Of a DNA stretch of 64,000 nt, positions 47,447 to 55,750 are shown piece after piece. The first letter of the stretch is position 1; each line of letters opens with the position of its first letter. Made by a program: the position numbers and the translations under genes. The notes beneath the pieces are model-generated. The model did not search any database. It was given only the letters and a program-made list of their open reading frames with translations, and was not told the DNA's origin. Source of the DNA: Roseomonas nitratireducens (lineage in GTDB: Bacteria > Pseudomonadota > Alphaproteobacteria > Acetobacterales > Acetobacteraceae); the NCBI RefSeq assembly GCF_017813355.1, contig NZ_JAGIYZ010000012.1:62001-126000 (forward strand), written 5' to 3'.

Positions 47447-49033
47447 TCAAGCCCGGACGCTGAGGTAGCGCGCCGCCTCGGGCGGCCCATCCCCGCGATG
47501 GAAGGCGGCGGCGCGGGCGAGCGCGGCGCGGTCGGCGGCATCGAGCCGCCCGGCCTCGCGCATGTGCTCGGCCCAGGATTCGACGGCCCAGAGCTCGATC
47601 CAGCGTTCCGGATGGGCCACGTCCTCGAGCAGCCGCCAGGCGACGGCGCCGCTGCGCAGCCGGACGCGGCGGGCTTCCTCCATCGCCGCGAGGAAGGCGC
47701 TTCGATCGGCCGGGTCGACCGTGTAGCGCACGACTTCCAGCACGCGGCCCGACCGTTCGGTCAGCAGCGGGCCGAGCTCGGCCGCCGGCGCGTCGGGCTT
47801 GGGCATGGGCACGCTGGGCGCATCGGCCGCCGGCGCGCCGTCCAGCCGCCAGCCGCGCACGGCCAGCGCGGCGCCGGCGCAGGCGACGGCGGCGATCAGC
47901 AGCGCCGGGGCGATGCCGAAGCGCGCGCCCGCCCAGCCCCAGAGCACGGATCCCACCGTCAGCGCGCCGAAGAAGCACAGCTGGTAGATGCCGATCGCCC
48001 GCGCCCGCACCCAGGCCGGTGTCGCGAATTGCGCCGCGGCCTGCAGCGTGCTCGCCGCCCCGATCCAGCCGGCGCCGAACAGCAGCATGGCGAGCGCGGC
48101 CGGCGCCCAATGCCCGGAGACGCCAAGCAGCGCCAGCGCCGCGGCCGAGACCAGCGAGAAGACCGTCACCATCCCGCCCCGCGTCGGCAGCCGCACGCGC
48201 AGCGCCGGCAGGGCGAAGCCGGTCGCGACCGCGCCCACGCCCATCACGCCGAGCATGGTGCCGAAGGCTTCCGGCCCCAGCCCCAGCCCCTGCCGCACCA
48301 CCAGCGGCAGCAGCCCCCAGATCGCGGCGGTGAAGAAGAAGAAGGTGCAGGCGCGCAGGATCGCCGCGCGCATCGCCGGGCTCGCCGCGACGAAGCGCAG
48401 GCCGGCGCGCATCGCGCCCAGGAAGTGCTCGGACGGCAGCGCGCTGCGCGGCGCTTCCCGCTTCCAGGCCAGCAGCGCGAGCAGCAGCACCAGGAAGCAG
48501 ACCGCGTTCAGCGCGAAGGCGGCCTCGGTGCCCGCCAGCCCGATCGCGAAGCCGCCGATCGCCGGACCCACGGCGCGGGAGAGGTTGAAGCCGATCCCGT
48601 TCAGCGCGATGGCCTGGACCAGGTCCTCCCGCGGCACGAGTTCCGGCGTCGTCGCCGCCCAGGCGGGGAAGTTCAGCGCGTTGCCGATGCCGATCGCGAA
48701 GGTGAAGGCGAGCAGCCCCCAGGGCCCGAGCCAGCCCGCATAGGTCAGCACGGCCAGCAGCGCGGCCACGGTCAGCACCCAGGCCTGCGCGCCGATCAGG
48801 TAGGCGCGGCGGTCCACGATGTCGGCCAGCGCGCCGGACGGCAGGGCCAGCAGGAAGACCGGCAGCATCGAGGCCGCCTGCACCAGGCTGACCATCACCG
48901 GGGAGGGATCGAGCGAGGTCATCATCCACCCCGCCCCGGTGTTCTGCACCCACAGGCCGATATTGGCGGCGAGGTTGGCGAACCAGAGCAGGCGGAAGGC
49001 CGGGTGGCGGAACGGCGCGAAGGCGGCGGGCAT
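47447..49033 (-). CDS. MFS exporter (EntS-like MFS_3) with extra C-terminal ABM-like domain
   Basis: The first 410 residues are a 12-helix major facilitator of the MFS_3/EntS type (HPAFRLLWFANLAANIG at the start, GALADIVDRRAYLI as the loop 2-3 motif). From about residue 435 a soluble part follows that resembles the antibiotic-biosynthesis-monooxygenase (ABM) ferredoxin-like fold: VRYTVDPADRSAFLAAMEEA, then GAVAWRLLEDVAHPERWIEL. Such fusions are known in this family. The ATG at 49033 overlaps the upstream DUF817 stop (TGATG); a GTG one codon earlier is possible. Probable export of a siderophore or toxic compound; substrate unknown. Confidence 0.83.
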   Translation of the reverse strand: MPAAFAPFRHPAFRLLWFANLAANIGLWVQNTGAGWMMTSLDPSPVMVSLVQAASMLPVFLLALPSGALADIVDRRAYLIGAQAWVLTVAALLAVLTYAGWLGPWGLLAFTFAIGIGNALNFPAWAATTPELVPREDLVQAIALNGIGFNLSRAVGPAIGGFAIGLAGTEAAFALNAVCFLVLLLALLAWKREAPRSALPSEHFLGAMRAGLRFVAASPAMRAAILRACTFFFFTAAIWGLLPLVVRQGLGLGPEAFGTMLGVMGVGAVATGFALPALRVRLPTRGGMVTVFSLVSAAALALLGVSGHWAPAALAMLLFGAGWIGAASTLQAAAQFATPAWVRARAIGIYQLCFFGALTVGSVLWGWAGARFGIAPALLIAAVACAGAALAVRGWRLDGAPAADAPSVPMPKPDAPAAELGPLLTERSGRVLEVVRYTVDPADRSAFLAAMEEARRVRLRSGAVAWRLLEDVAHPERWIELWAVESWAEHMREAGRLDAADRAALARAAAFHRGDGPPEAARYLSVRA

Positions 49034-49953
49034 CACCCGATCCTGGCAGGCTCCGCCGCGCCGGGGGAAGAAATCCGCGCGACACGCGACTCATGCAGCG
49101 CGAAGACCAGCGCGTAGGAGATGATCATCAGCAGGAACCAGGCGCCGAACTTGGTCAGCGGCACCGGCGCCCAGCCGCCGCGCTGGTGCGGATAGAGCCA
49201 GGCGCCGGCGAAGGTGCCGAGGTTCTCCGCGAACCAGATGAACAGCGCGACCAGCGCGAAGCCGAGCAGCAGCGGCATCCGCCGCCAGCGCCGCCAGCGC
49301 CGCCAGGGGCGGAAATGGACCCAGGTGCGGCCGAACAGCAGCGCCGTCGTCGCGAACAGCGCCCAGCGCAGGTCCCAGGTGAAATGATGCGCGAAGAAAT
49401 TCGCGTAGATCGCCGCGGCCAGCAGCAGCAGCGCCCAGGCCGGCGGGTGGTGCGTGAAACGGAACTCGAACAGCCGCCACACGCGCGCGAGGTAGGAGCC
49501 GACGGCGGCATACATGAAGCCGGTGAACAGCGGCACGCCGCCGATCCGCGCCCAGGACGGTTCGGGATAGGTCCAGGAGCCCATCGCCGTCTTGAACACC
49601 TCCATCGCCGTGCCGACGGCATGGAACAGCAGGATGACGCGCGCTTCCTCCCAGGTCTCCATCCGCGTCGCGAGCAGCACGCCCTGCAGCGCGAGGCAGG
49701 CGACCAGCAGGAAGTCGTAGCGCGGCAGCCAGGCGTCGCGCGGGTAGAACAGGTGCGTCGCGACCAGCAGCGCGAGCAGCACGCCGCCGAACAGGCACGC
49801 CCAGCCCTGCTTCACCCCGAAGCGGAGGAATTCGTACACCCCCGCCGCGACCGGCCCGGCCTTGAGGGCACGCGCGCCGAGGCGTCGCTCGGCGGCGATG
49901 AAGCGGGCGATGGGCGGCCAGGCGCCCGCGGCGCTGGCGACGGGCGCGGTCAT
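49033..49953 (-). CDS. DUF817 family membrane protein
   Basis: A 306-residue protein with about eight membrane helices. YEFLRFGVKQGWACLFGG, FHAVGTAMEVFKT, GSWTYPEP, and the NFFAHHFTWDLRW block with His-His are the conserved parts of DUF817 (Bacillus YoaT family), which has no known role. The conserved His, Glu and Trp residues inside the membrane region suggest metal or small-molecule handling; this is inference. It overlaps the MFS gene by 1 bp and starts 45 bp after the PH-domain gene. Confidence 0.83.
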   Translation of the reverse strand: MTAPVASAAGAWPPIARFIAAERRLGARALKAGPVAAGVYEFLRFGVKQGWACLFGGVLLALLVATHLFYPRDAWLPRYDFLLVACLALQGVLLATRMETWEEARVILLFHAVGTAMEVFKTAMGSWTYPEPSWARIGGVPLFTGFMYAAVGSYLARVWRLFEFRFTHHPPAWALLLLAAAIYANFFAHHFTWDLRWALFATTALLFGRTWVHFRPWRRWRRWRRMPLLLGFALVALFIWFAENLGTFAGAWLYPHQRGGWAPVPLTKFGAWFLLMIISYALVFALHESRVARISSPGAAEPARIG

Positions 49954-49998
49954 TCCGGGCGGAGCATGCCCGCCCGAATGCGGCGCCGCCGTGGCGGG

Positions 49999-50388
49999 TC
50001 AGTCCAGCGTCGTCGCGGGGCCGGACGGACGCGCGTTGCGGTTCCACACGTCGCGGATGCGCTCGCTGACCGTGACCGGGTCGGCCACGCCGCGCAGCAC
50101 GTGCTGTTCCTCGGTGCGGCCTTCCATCGACTTCACCACCACGTCGCCGATGCCGATGATGCGCTGGTAGAGGCTCTGCTTCACCACCACGTCGCGCACG
50201 CGGAAGATCTCGATGTCGTCGCGCACCTTGGTCCAGAAGCCCTGGACGATGGTGATGCGCTCGTTCGTCAGCGTGATGCGCTGGCGGCCGAGGAACGGCA
50301 GGCCGAGCATGAGGACGGACAGGACCAGCCAGAGCGGCCCGTAGGAGCGCTTCGTCTCGCGCGCTTCGAGGATGATGGTCTCGGACAT
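49999..50388 (-). CDS. Bacterial PH-domain (bPH2) membrane protein
   Basis: A 129-residue protein with one strong membrane segment (YGPLWLVLSVLMLGLPFL, residues 16-33) followed by a bPH2 domain: ITLTNERITIVQGFWTK, then DDIEIFRVRDV and the VKSMEGRTEEQHVL region. This is the YdbS/YdbT type, cytoplasmic PH-like fold tethered to the membrane. Function unknown. First gene of the run PH-DUF817-MFS. Confidence 0.82.
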   Translation of the reverse strand: MSETIILEARETKRSYGPLWLVLSVLMLGLPFLGRQRITLTNERITIVQGFWTKVRDDIEIFRVRDVVVKQSLYQRIIGIGDVVVKSMEGRTEEQHVLRGVADPVTVSERIRDVWNRNARPSGPATTLD

Positions 50389-50505
50389 GCGGCCTTCCTT
50401 GCGTGCCCGGCTGGATTAGGGCCCCGGCCGCGCGCGGGCAACGGGGAAGCGGCGTGCCGCGCGCGACGGCGGCCGGAGCATCCGCGCATCCCAACAAGGC
50501 CATTG

Positions 50506-50598
50506 ATGAAAGAAAAATCTTTCTTCCGCGCGCTCCTTGCAGCCCTAAAGAAAAAAACCTTCTCTCCGCCATCGAATGCGGCTCGGAGCACGCCATGA
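50506..50598 (+). CDS. 30-codon AT-rich ORF coupled to the ATP-grasp gene
   Basis: An ATG at 50506 with AAGG seven bases upstream opens a 30-codon frame, MKEKSFFRALLAALKKKT in its first part, that ends in a TGA overlapping the ATG of the next gene (ATGA at 50595-50598). The first 70 bases are strikingly AT-rich for this genome, contain two A-runs and a perfect GAAAGA/TCTTTC hairpin (50508-50523), and encode a basic amphipathic peptide. It could be a leader peptide that governs translation of the ATP-grasp gene, or part of a dispersed intergenic element. Coding status is uncertain. Confidence 0.4.
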   Translation: MKEKSFFRALLAALKKKTFSPPSNAARSTP

Positions 50599-51548
50599 CC
50601 CGGATCCATATCATCCACGAGAACGACGCCTGGATGCCCCCGCTGCGGGACGCCTTCGCGGCGATCGGGGCCGAGCACAGCGAATGGTTCCTCGACCGCG
50701 GCCTGCTCGACCTGACGCGCCCGCCGCCGGAGGGCGTGTTCTACAACCGCATGTCCGCCTCCTCCCACACCCGCGGGCACACCTTCGCGCCGGAATATGC
50801 GGGGGCGGTGATCGAATGGCTGGAACGGCACGGGCGGCTCGTGGTGAACGGGCGGCGCGCGATCCAGCTCGAACTGTCCAAGGTCGCGCAGTACGAGGCG
50901 CTGGCCGCCTTCGGCATCCCCACGCCGCCGACCGTCGCCGTGGTGGGGGAGGAGAACATCCCCGCCGCGGCCGAGCGCATCGGCTTCCCGCTCATCCTCA
51001 AGCACAACCGCGCGGGCAAGGGCCTGGGCGTGCAGCTGGTGCGCAGCGAGGCGGCGTTGAAGGAAGCGGTCGCGCGCATCCTGGCCGATGAGGACCCGCA
51101 TGCCCGCCCGCGCGACGGCATCTGGCTGGTGCAGCGCTACATCGCCACGCCCGAGCCCTTCATCACCCGCGCGGAATTCGTCGGCGGGCGGTTCCTCTAC
51201 GCCGTGCGCGTCGACACCTCCGAGGGCTTCGAGCTCTGCCCCGCCGATGCCTGCGCCATCCCCGAGGGCGCCGCCTGCCCCGCCGTGGCGCCGGGCGAGA
51301 AGTTCCGCATCATCGAGGGCTTCCAGCACGCGATGATCCCGCGCATGGAGCGCTTCCTGGTGGCCAACGGCGTCGGCGTGGGCGCCATCGAGTTCGCGAC
51401 GGACGCGGAGGGCGGCATCCACGCCTACGACGTGAACACGAACACCAACTACAACGCGGAGGCCGAACGGCGGGCCGGCGTCTCGGCGCCGCTCGCGGTG
51501 GCGCGGCACCTCGCGGCGCTGCTGCCGCGGGCGGCGCGCGCCGCCTAG
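50595..51548 (+). CDS. ATP-grasp ligase (RimK/glutathione-synthetase fold)
   Basis: A 317-residue ATP-grasp protein. The N-terminal domain has HIIHENDAWMPPLRDAF and the conserved FYNRMSASSHTRGH; the ATP-grasp core begins near residue 110 (LSKVAQYEALAAFGIPTPPT), with LILKHNRAGKGLGVQL as the ATP lysine and glycine loop and DVNTNTNYNAEAE as the metal-binding end. Members attach amino acids or small acids to a carboxylate by way of an acyl phosphate. The acceptor is unknown; no peptide or lasso-type precursor gene is recognisable except the tiny frame overlapping its start. Confidence 0.8.
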   Translation: MTRIHIIHENDAWMPPLRDAFAAIGAEHSEWFLDRGLLDLTRPPPEGVFYNRMSASSHTRGHTFAPEYAGAVIEWLERHGRLVVNGRRAIQLELSKVAQYEALAAFGIPTPPTVAVVGEENIPAAAERIGFPLILKHNRAGKGLGVQLVRSEAALKEAVARILADEDPHARPRDGIWLVQRYIATPEPFITRAEFVGGRFLYAVRVDTSEGFELCPADACAIPEGAACPAVAPGEKFRIIEGFQHAMIPRMERFLVANGVGVGAIEFATDAEGGIHAYDVNTNTNYNAEAERRAGVSAPLAVARHLAALLPRAARAA

Positions 51549-51549
51549 G

Positions 51550-52248
51550 CTAGGCGAGCAGCCATTCGGCCAGCGCCGCCGTCGCCGCCTCCGGCGTCTC
51601 CATCGTCGGCAGGTGCCCCGCGCCGGGGAAGTGCACCAGCCGCGCGCCGGGGATGCCGGCGGCGATCTCGGCGGCGAGGTCGGGCGGCGTCAGCGCGTCC
51701 TCCGCCCCCACGCCGACCAGCACCGGCACGCCGATGCCGGGCAGGTCGGGGCGCGAATCGGCGCGGTGCATGATCGCCTCCTGCTGGCGCAGGAAGGCCT
51801 CCTTCCCCACCCGGTCGGCCATCTCCATCACCTCCCCCGCGAGCGGGCCGTCGAGGCGGGAGGGGTGGATCAGCTGCGGCAGCAGGCGCGGCGTCACACC
51901 CCGGAACTGGCCCGAGCGCGAGAGGGAGATGAGGCCCCGGCGCCGGCGCGTCTGTTCCTCGGTATCCGGCCGGGCGGAGGTATCCAGGAAGGCGGCGCGC
52001 GTCACCCGTCCCGGCGCGCGGCGCAGGATCTCGAAGGCGACGTAGCCGCCCATGGACAGGCCGGCGACGGCGAAGGGCCCCTCCACCTCGGCGATGGCGC
52101 GGTCCGCCATCGCCCCGATCCGGTCGTCCCGCGTCAGGTCCGCGATCACGATGCGCGCCCGGTCGGCCAGCGCGGCAGCCTGGTCGCGCCACAGCCGCGC
52201 ATCGCAGAGCAGGCCGGGAAGCAGGAGAAGGGTGGGCCGATCGGTCAT
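51550..52248 (-). CDS. Alpha/beta hydrolase
   Basis: A 232-residue alpha/beta hydrolase: LLLLPGLLCDARLW oxyanion region, nucleophile elbow AGLSMGGY near residue 67, acid in GVGAEDALTPP and catalytic His in GAGHLPTME. It resembles MenH/enol-lactonase-like esterases. It is convergent with the ATP-grasp gene, one base after its stop, and divergent from the helicase gene. ATG at 52248 gives the expected compact domain. Substrate unknown. Confidence 0.85.
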   Translation of the reverse strand: MTDRPTLLLLPGLLCDARLWRDQAAALADRARIVIADLTRDDRIGAMADRAIAEVEGPFAVAGLSMGGYVAFEILRRAPGRVTRAAFLDTSARPDTEEQTRRRRGLISLSRSGQFRGVTPRLLPQLIHPSRLDGPLAGEVMEMADRVGKEAFLRQQEAIMHRADSRPDLPGIGVPVLVGVGAEDALTPPDLAAEIAAGIPGARLVHFPGAGHLPTMETPEAATAALAEWLLA

Positions 52249-52471
52249 GCGCGGGGCTGTAGCCGCCCACGGGCGGGTCGTCCATGCGCGGCACGCGGGC
52301 CGACAGGCGCGGAAATCCTTGATCTTCCCGGCGAAGCGGCGCATATGCGGGGCGCTCGTGGATTGGCGGGCCGGACCGCCGGCCCCGCATGCGCGCCCTG
52401 ACGGGGCTCGGCCAGCCACCGCACCACCCGATGACGGCCCGCCTGGGCGGGCCCCTTGGAAAAGAGCGACT

Positions 52472-54439
52472 TTGAACGAAAACACCGTTGCGGCCGCCGA
52501 GGCGGCCGATGCCCCGGCGCAGCCGGCCCCTGCCCCCGAAGCGGCGATCGCCGCGCCCGGGCCAGACCTGTCGCCGCCGGCCGATGCGCCCGCGGCCGCC
52601 GCGCCGGCCGAGGAGGAACTCCGCGCCGAGGACGTGGCCCCCGACGACGACGCGGCACCCGGCGACGACGAGGACCTGCACGAATACACCGAGGAGGACG
52701 AGCCCGAGCCGGCGCGGACCACCTTCGCCGATATCGGCCTGTCCGAGGAACTGCTGCGCGCCGTCTCCGAATCCGGCTACGTCTACCCGACGCCGATCCA
52801 GGAAAAGGCGATCCCCTGGGTGATGATGGGCCGCGACGTGCTGGGCTGCGCCCAGACCGGCACGGGCAAGACCGCGTCCTTCGTGCTGCCGATGCTCGAC
52901 ATCCTCACCGGCTCGCGCGCCAAGGCGCGCATGCCGCGCAGCCTGATCCTCGAGCCGACGCGCGAGCTCGCGCTGCAGGTCGCCGAGAATTTCGAGAAGT
53001 ACGGCAAGTACCTCAAGCTCAACCACGCCCTGCTGATCGGGGGCGAGAGCATGAACGACCAGCGCGACGTGCTCGAGAAGGGCGTGGACGTGCTGATCGC
53101 GACGCCGGGCCGGCTGCTCGACCTGTTCGACCGCGGCCGCATCCTGATGGCCGACTGCAAGCTGCTCGTGATCGACGAGGCGGACCGCATGCTGGACATG
53201 GGGTTCATCCCCGATGTCGAGCGCATCGTGTCCATGCTGCCGAAGATCCGCCAGACGCTGTTCTTCAGCGCCACCATGGCGCCGGAGATCCGCCGGCTGG
53301 CCGACGCCTTCCTGTCGAACCCGAAGGAGATCTCGGTCTCCGCCCCGGCCTCCGTCGCCACGACGATCGTCGCCGGCCTGGTCTATGTGCAGCCGCACGA
53401 CAAGCGCGAGGCGCTGCGCCGGCTGATCCGGCAGGAGAATGTCGGCAACGCGCTGATCTTCTGCAACAAGAAGATCGAGGTCGACATCCTCTACAAGTCG
53501 CTGAAGAAGCATCGCTTCAGCGTCGGCGCGCTGCATGGCGACATGGACCAGTCGACCCGCTTCGCGACGCTGAACGCATTCAAGGCGGGCGAGCTGCAGC
53601 TGCTGGTGTGCAGCGACGTCGCCGCGCGCGGCATCGACATCGGCGGCCTGTCGCACGTCTTCAACTTCGACGTGCCCTTCCGCGACGAGGACTACGTCCA
53701 CCGCATCGGCCGCACCGGCCGCGCGGGCCGCGAGGGCCATGCCTACACCATCGCGACCGCCGACGACGCGAAGAACGTCGCCGCGATCGAGAAGCTGACC
53801 GGCAAGCCCATCCCGCGCATGGCGGTGGAAGGCCTCGACATCGTGCCGGAGAGCGAGATCGAGGAAGCGCGCAACGCGCCCAAGGGCCGTGGCCGCGGCC
53901 GTTCCTCCTCCGCCCCCGCCCGGGGCCGTGGCGGCGAACGCCGCGACGGCGGCCGCCGCGACGGCGCGCCGCGGGAACGCGCGCCGCGCGAACGCGAGCC
54001 CGACGAGGCCCGCCCGCGCCGCGAGGCCGAGGATGCGCGCCCGCGCCGCGACCGCGACGACACTAGTTCGCGTCGCGACCGCGACGACGCCAGCCCGCGC
54101 CGCGAGCGCGAGGGCGCCGAGGAAGCCCGCCCACGCCGCGAGCGCAGCCGCGACCGCGACCGCGACGCGCGGATCGAGCGCGAGACCTCCGAACCCGCGC
54201 GCGAGACCGCCCGCGAGCCGCGCCGCGAGCGCGACGGCGGACGCGACCGCGACGCGCCGCGCGACCGCGACGCCGGGCGCGAACGCCGCTACCGGCAGGA
54301 AGACCTCGGCCCGGCCGTGAAGGGCTTCGGCGATGCCGTGCCGGCCTTCATGCTGATCCCGCTGCCGCGCCCGCGGCCCGAGAAGCCGGCCCCCGCGGAG
54401 GCCGCGCCCGCCGCGGCCCCCGAGACGGAAGCCGCCTGA
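52472..54439 (+). CDS. rhlE: DEAD-box RNA helicase (RhlE type) with long Arg/Asp-rich tail
   Basis: About 655 residues. After an acidic, Ala/Pro-rich N-terminal 80 residues the helicase core runs from about 85 to 460: TPIQEKAIPW (Q motif), AQTGTGKT, PTRELA, TPGR, DEAD, SAT, and in the second domain ARGID and HRIGRTGRAG. The tail from about 475 to 610 is nearly all Arg, Asp, Glu and Ala in DR/RE/RD repeats, a disordered RNA-binding tail. It likely remodels ribosomal or mRNA structure. No ATG is placed sensibly; TTG at 52472 with GGAAAAGAG upstream is the best start, 223 bp from the divergent hydrolase. Confidence 0.87.
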   Translation: MNENTVAAAEAADAPAQPAPAPEAAIAAPGPDLSPPADAPAAAAPAEEELRAEDVAPDDDAAPGDDEDLHEYTEEDEPEPARTTFADIGLSEELLRAVSESGYVYPTPIQEKAIPWVMMGRDVLGCAQTGTGKTASFVLPMLDILTGSRAKARMPRSLILEPTRELALQVAENFEKYGKYLKLNHALLIGGESMNDQRDVLEKGVDVLIATPGRLLDLFDRGRILMADCKLLVIDEADRMLDMGFIPDVERIVSMLPKIRQTLFFSATMAPEIRRLADAFLSNPKEISVSAPASVATTIVAGLVYVQPHDKREALRRLIRQENVGNALIFCNKKIEVDILYKSLKKHRFSVGALHGDMDQSTRFATLNAFKAGELQLLVCSDVAARGIDIGGLSHVFNFDVPFRDEDYVHRIGRTGRAGREGHAYTIATADDAKNVAAIEKLTGKPIPRMAVEGLDIVPESEIEEARNAPKGRGRGRSSSAPARGRGGERRDGGRRDGAPRERAPREREPDEARPRREAEDARPRRDRDDTSSRRDRDDASPRREREGAEEARPRRERSRDRDRDARIERETSEPARETAREPRRERDGGRDRDAPRDRDAGRERRYRQEDLGPAVKGFGDAVPAFMLIPLPRPRPEKPAPAEAAPAAAPETEAA

Positions 54440-54444
54440 CCACC

Positions 54445-54468
54445 GGCCGGGCAGCGATGCCCGGCCTT
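54445..54468 (+). terminator. Hairpin behind the helicase gene
   Basis: A perfect 9-bp stem GGCCGGGCA/TGCCCGGCC on a GCGA tetraloop, starting 5 bases after the stop and followed by only two T. Probable transcription end or RNA stabiliser between the helicase and glutaryl-CoA dehydrogenase genes. Confidence 0.55.
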
Positions 54469-54529
54469 CCCGATTGCCCGAGCGCCGGCGGCACCCCATC
54501 CTGCCGGCGAGACGCCGGAGGACACCGCC

Positions 54530-55729
54530 ATGAACGTCGTCAGCAAGCCCGCCGCCAGCCGCGCGCAGTTCGTCTGGGAAGACCCGCTGCTGCTCGAGGA
54601 TGCGCTCACGGAAGATGAGCGCATGATCCGCGATTCCGCGCGCGAGTTCTGCCAGGAAAAGCTGATGCCGCGGATCCTGATGGCGAACCGCAACGGCACC
54701 TTCGACCGCGAGATCATGAACGAGTTCGGGGCGATGGGCTTCCTCGGCGCCACGCTCGAAGGCTATGGCTGCGCGGGCGTCTCCTACGTCGCCTACGGGC
54801 TGATGGCGCGCGAGGTGGAGCGCGTCGATTCCGGCTACCGCTCCGCCTTCTCCGTGCAGTCCAGCCTCGTGATGTTCCCCATCCACGCCTACGGGTCCGA
54901 GGAACAGCGCCAGAAGTTCCTGCCCAAGCTGCGCACCGGCGAATGGGTCGGCTGCTTCGGCCTGACCGAGCCCGATGCCGGGTCCGACCCGTCCTCGATG
55001 CGGACGCGCGCGCGCAAGGTCGATGGCGGCTACATCCTCAGCGGCTCGAAGACCTGGATCACCAATTCGCCGATCGCCGACGTCGCCGTGGTCTGGGCCA
55101 AGGACGACGACGGCGTGCTGCGCGGCTTCATCCTCGAGCGCGGGATGAAGGGCCTCACCTTCCCCAAGATCGAGGGCAAGTTCTCGCTGCGCGCCTCCGT
55201 CACCGGCATGATCATGATGGAGGACGTCTTCGTGCCGGAGGAGAACCGGCTGCCGGGCGTGAAGTCGCTCGCGGGCCCCTTCTCCTGCCTCAACCGCGCG
55301 CGCTACGGCATCGCCTGGGGCGCGCTGGGCGCGGCCGAGTTCTGCTGGCACGCCGCGCGCGACTACACGCTGAACCGGATGATGTTCGGCAAGCCGCTCG
55401 CCGCGACGCAGCTGGTGCAGAAGAAGCTCGCCGACATGCAGACCGAGATCACGCTCGGCCTGCACGCGGTGCTGCGCGTGGGCCGGCTGATGGACGAGGG
55501 CCGCGCGGCGCCGGAGATGATCTCCCTGGTCAAGCGCAACAATTGCGGCAAGTCGCTCGACGTCGCCCGCGTCGCGCGCGACATGCACGGCGGCAACGGG
55601 ATCGTGGACGAGTACCACGTGATCCGCCACGTCATGAACCTCGAGACGGTCAACACCTATGAAGGCACGCACGACGTGCACGCGCTGATCCTCGGCCGGG
55701 CGCAGACCGGGCTGAACGCCTTCGGCTGA
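54530..55729 (+). CDS. gcdH: Glutaryl-CoA dehydrogenase
   Basis: A 399-residue FAD-dependent acyl-CoA dehydrogenase. The residues around the catalytic base, [18 protein letters not shown], and the core segments [15 protein letters not shown] and [18 protein letters not shown] correspond to the glutaryl-CoA subgroup, which oxidises and decarboxylates glutaryl-CoA to crotonyl-CoA in lysine, tryptophan and benzoate breakdown. The Glu in YEGTHD is the base. Electrons go to ETF. A GGAGG site precedes the ATG. It is followed after 21 bp by an RNA methyltransferase gene, which has no metabolic relation. Confidence 0.92.
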   Translation: MNVVSKPAASRAQFVWEDPLLLEDALTEDERMIRDSAREFCQEKLMPRILMANRNGTFDREIMNEFGAMGFLGATLEGYGCAGVSYVAYGLMAREVERVDSGYRSAFSVQSSLVMFPIHAYGSEEQRQKFLPKLRTGEWVGCFGLTEPDAGSDPSSMRTRARKVDGGYILSGSKTWITNSPIADVAVVWAKDDDGVLRGFILERGMKGLTFPKIEGKFSLRASVTGMIMMEDVFVPEENRLPGVKSLAGPFSCLNRARYGIAWGALGAAEFCWHAARDYTLNRMMFGKPLAATQLVQKKLADMQTEITLGLHAVLRVGRLMDEGRAAPEMISLVKRNNCGKSLDVARVARDMHGGNGIVDEYHVIRHVMNLETVNTYEGTHDVHALILGRAQTGLNAFG

Positions 55730-55750
55730 ACCGGGGGCGCGGACCGCGCC

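Noticed and set aside
50595-51548. RiPP (graspetide-like) cluster from the ATP-grasp enzyme and the mini-ORF
   Set aside because: The 30-codon peptide has no Thr/Glu-rich core or leader motif of known graspetides and no transporter or protease gene is linked; kept only as an open question in the findings.
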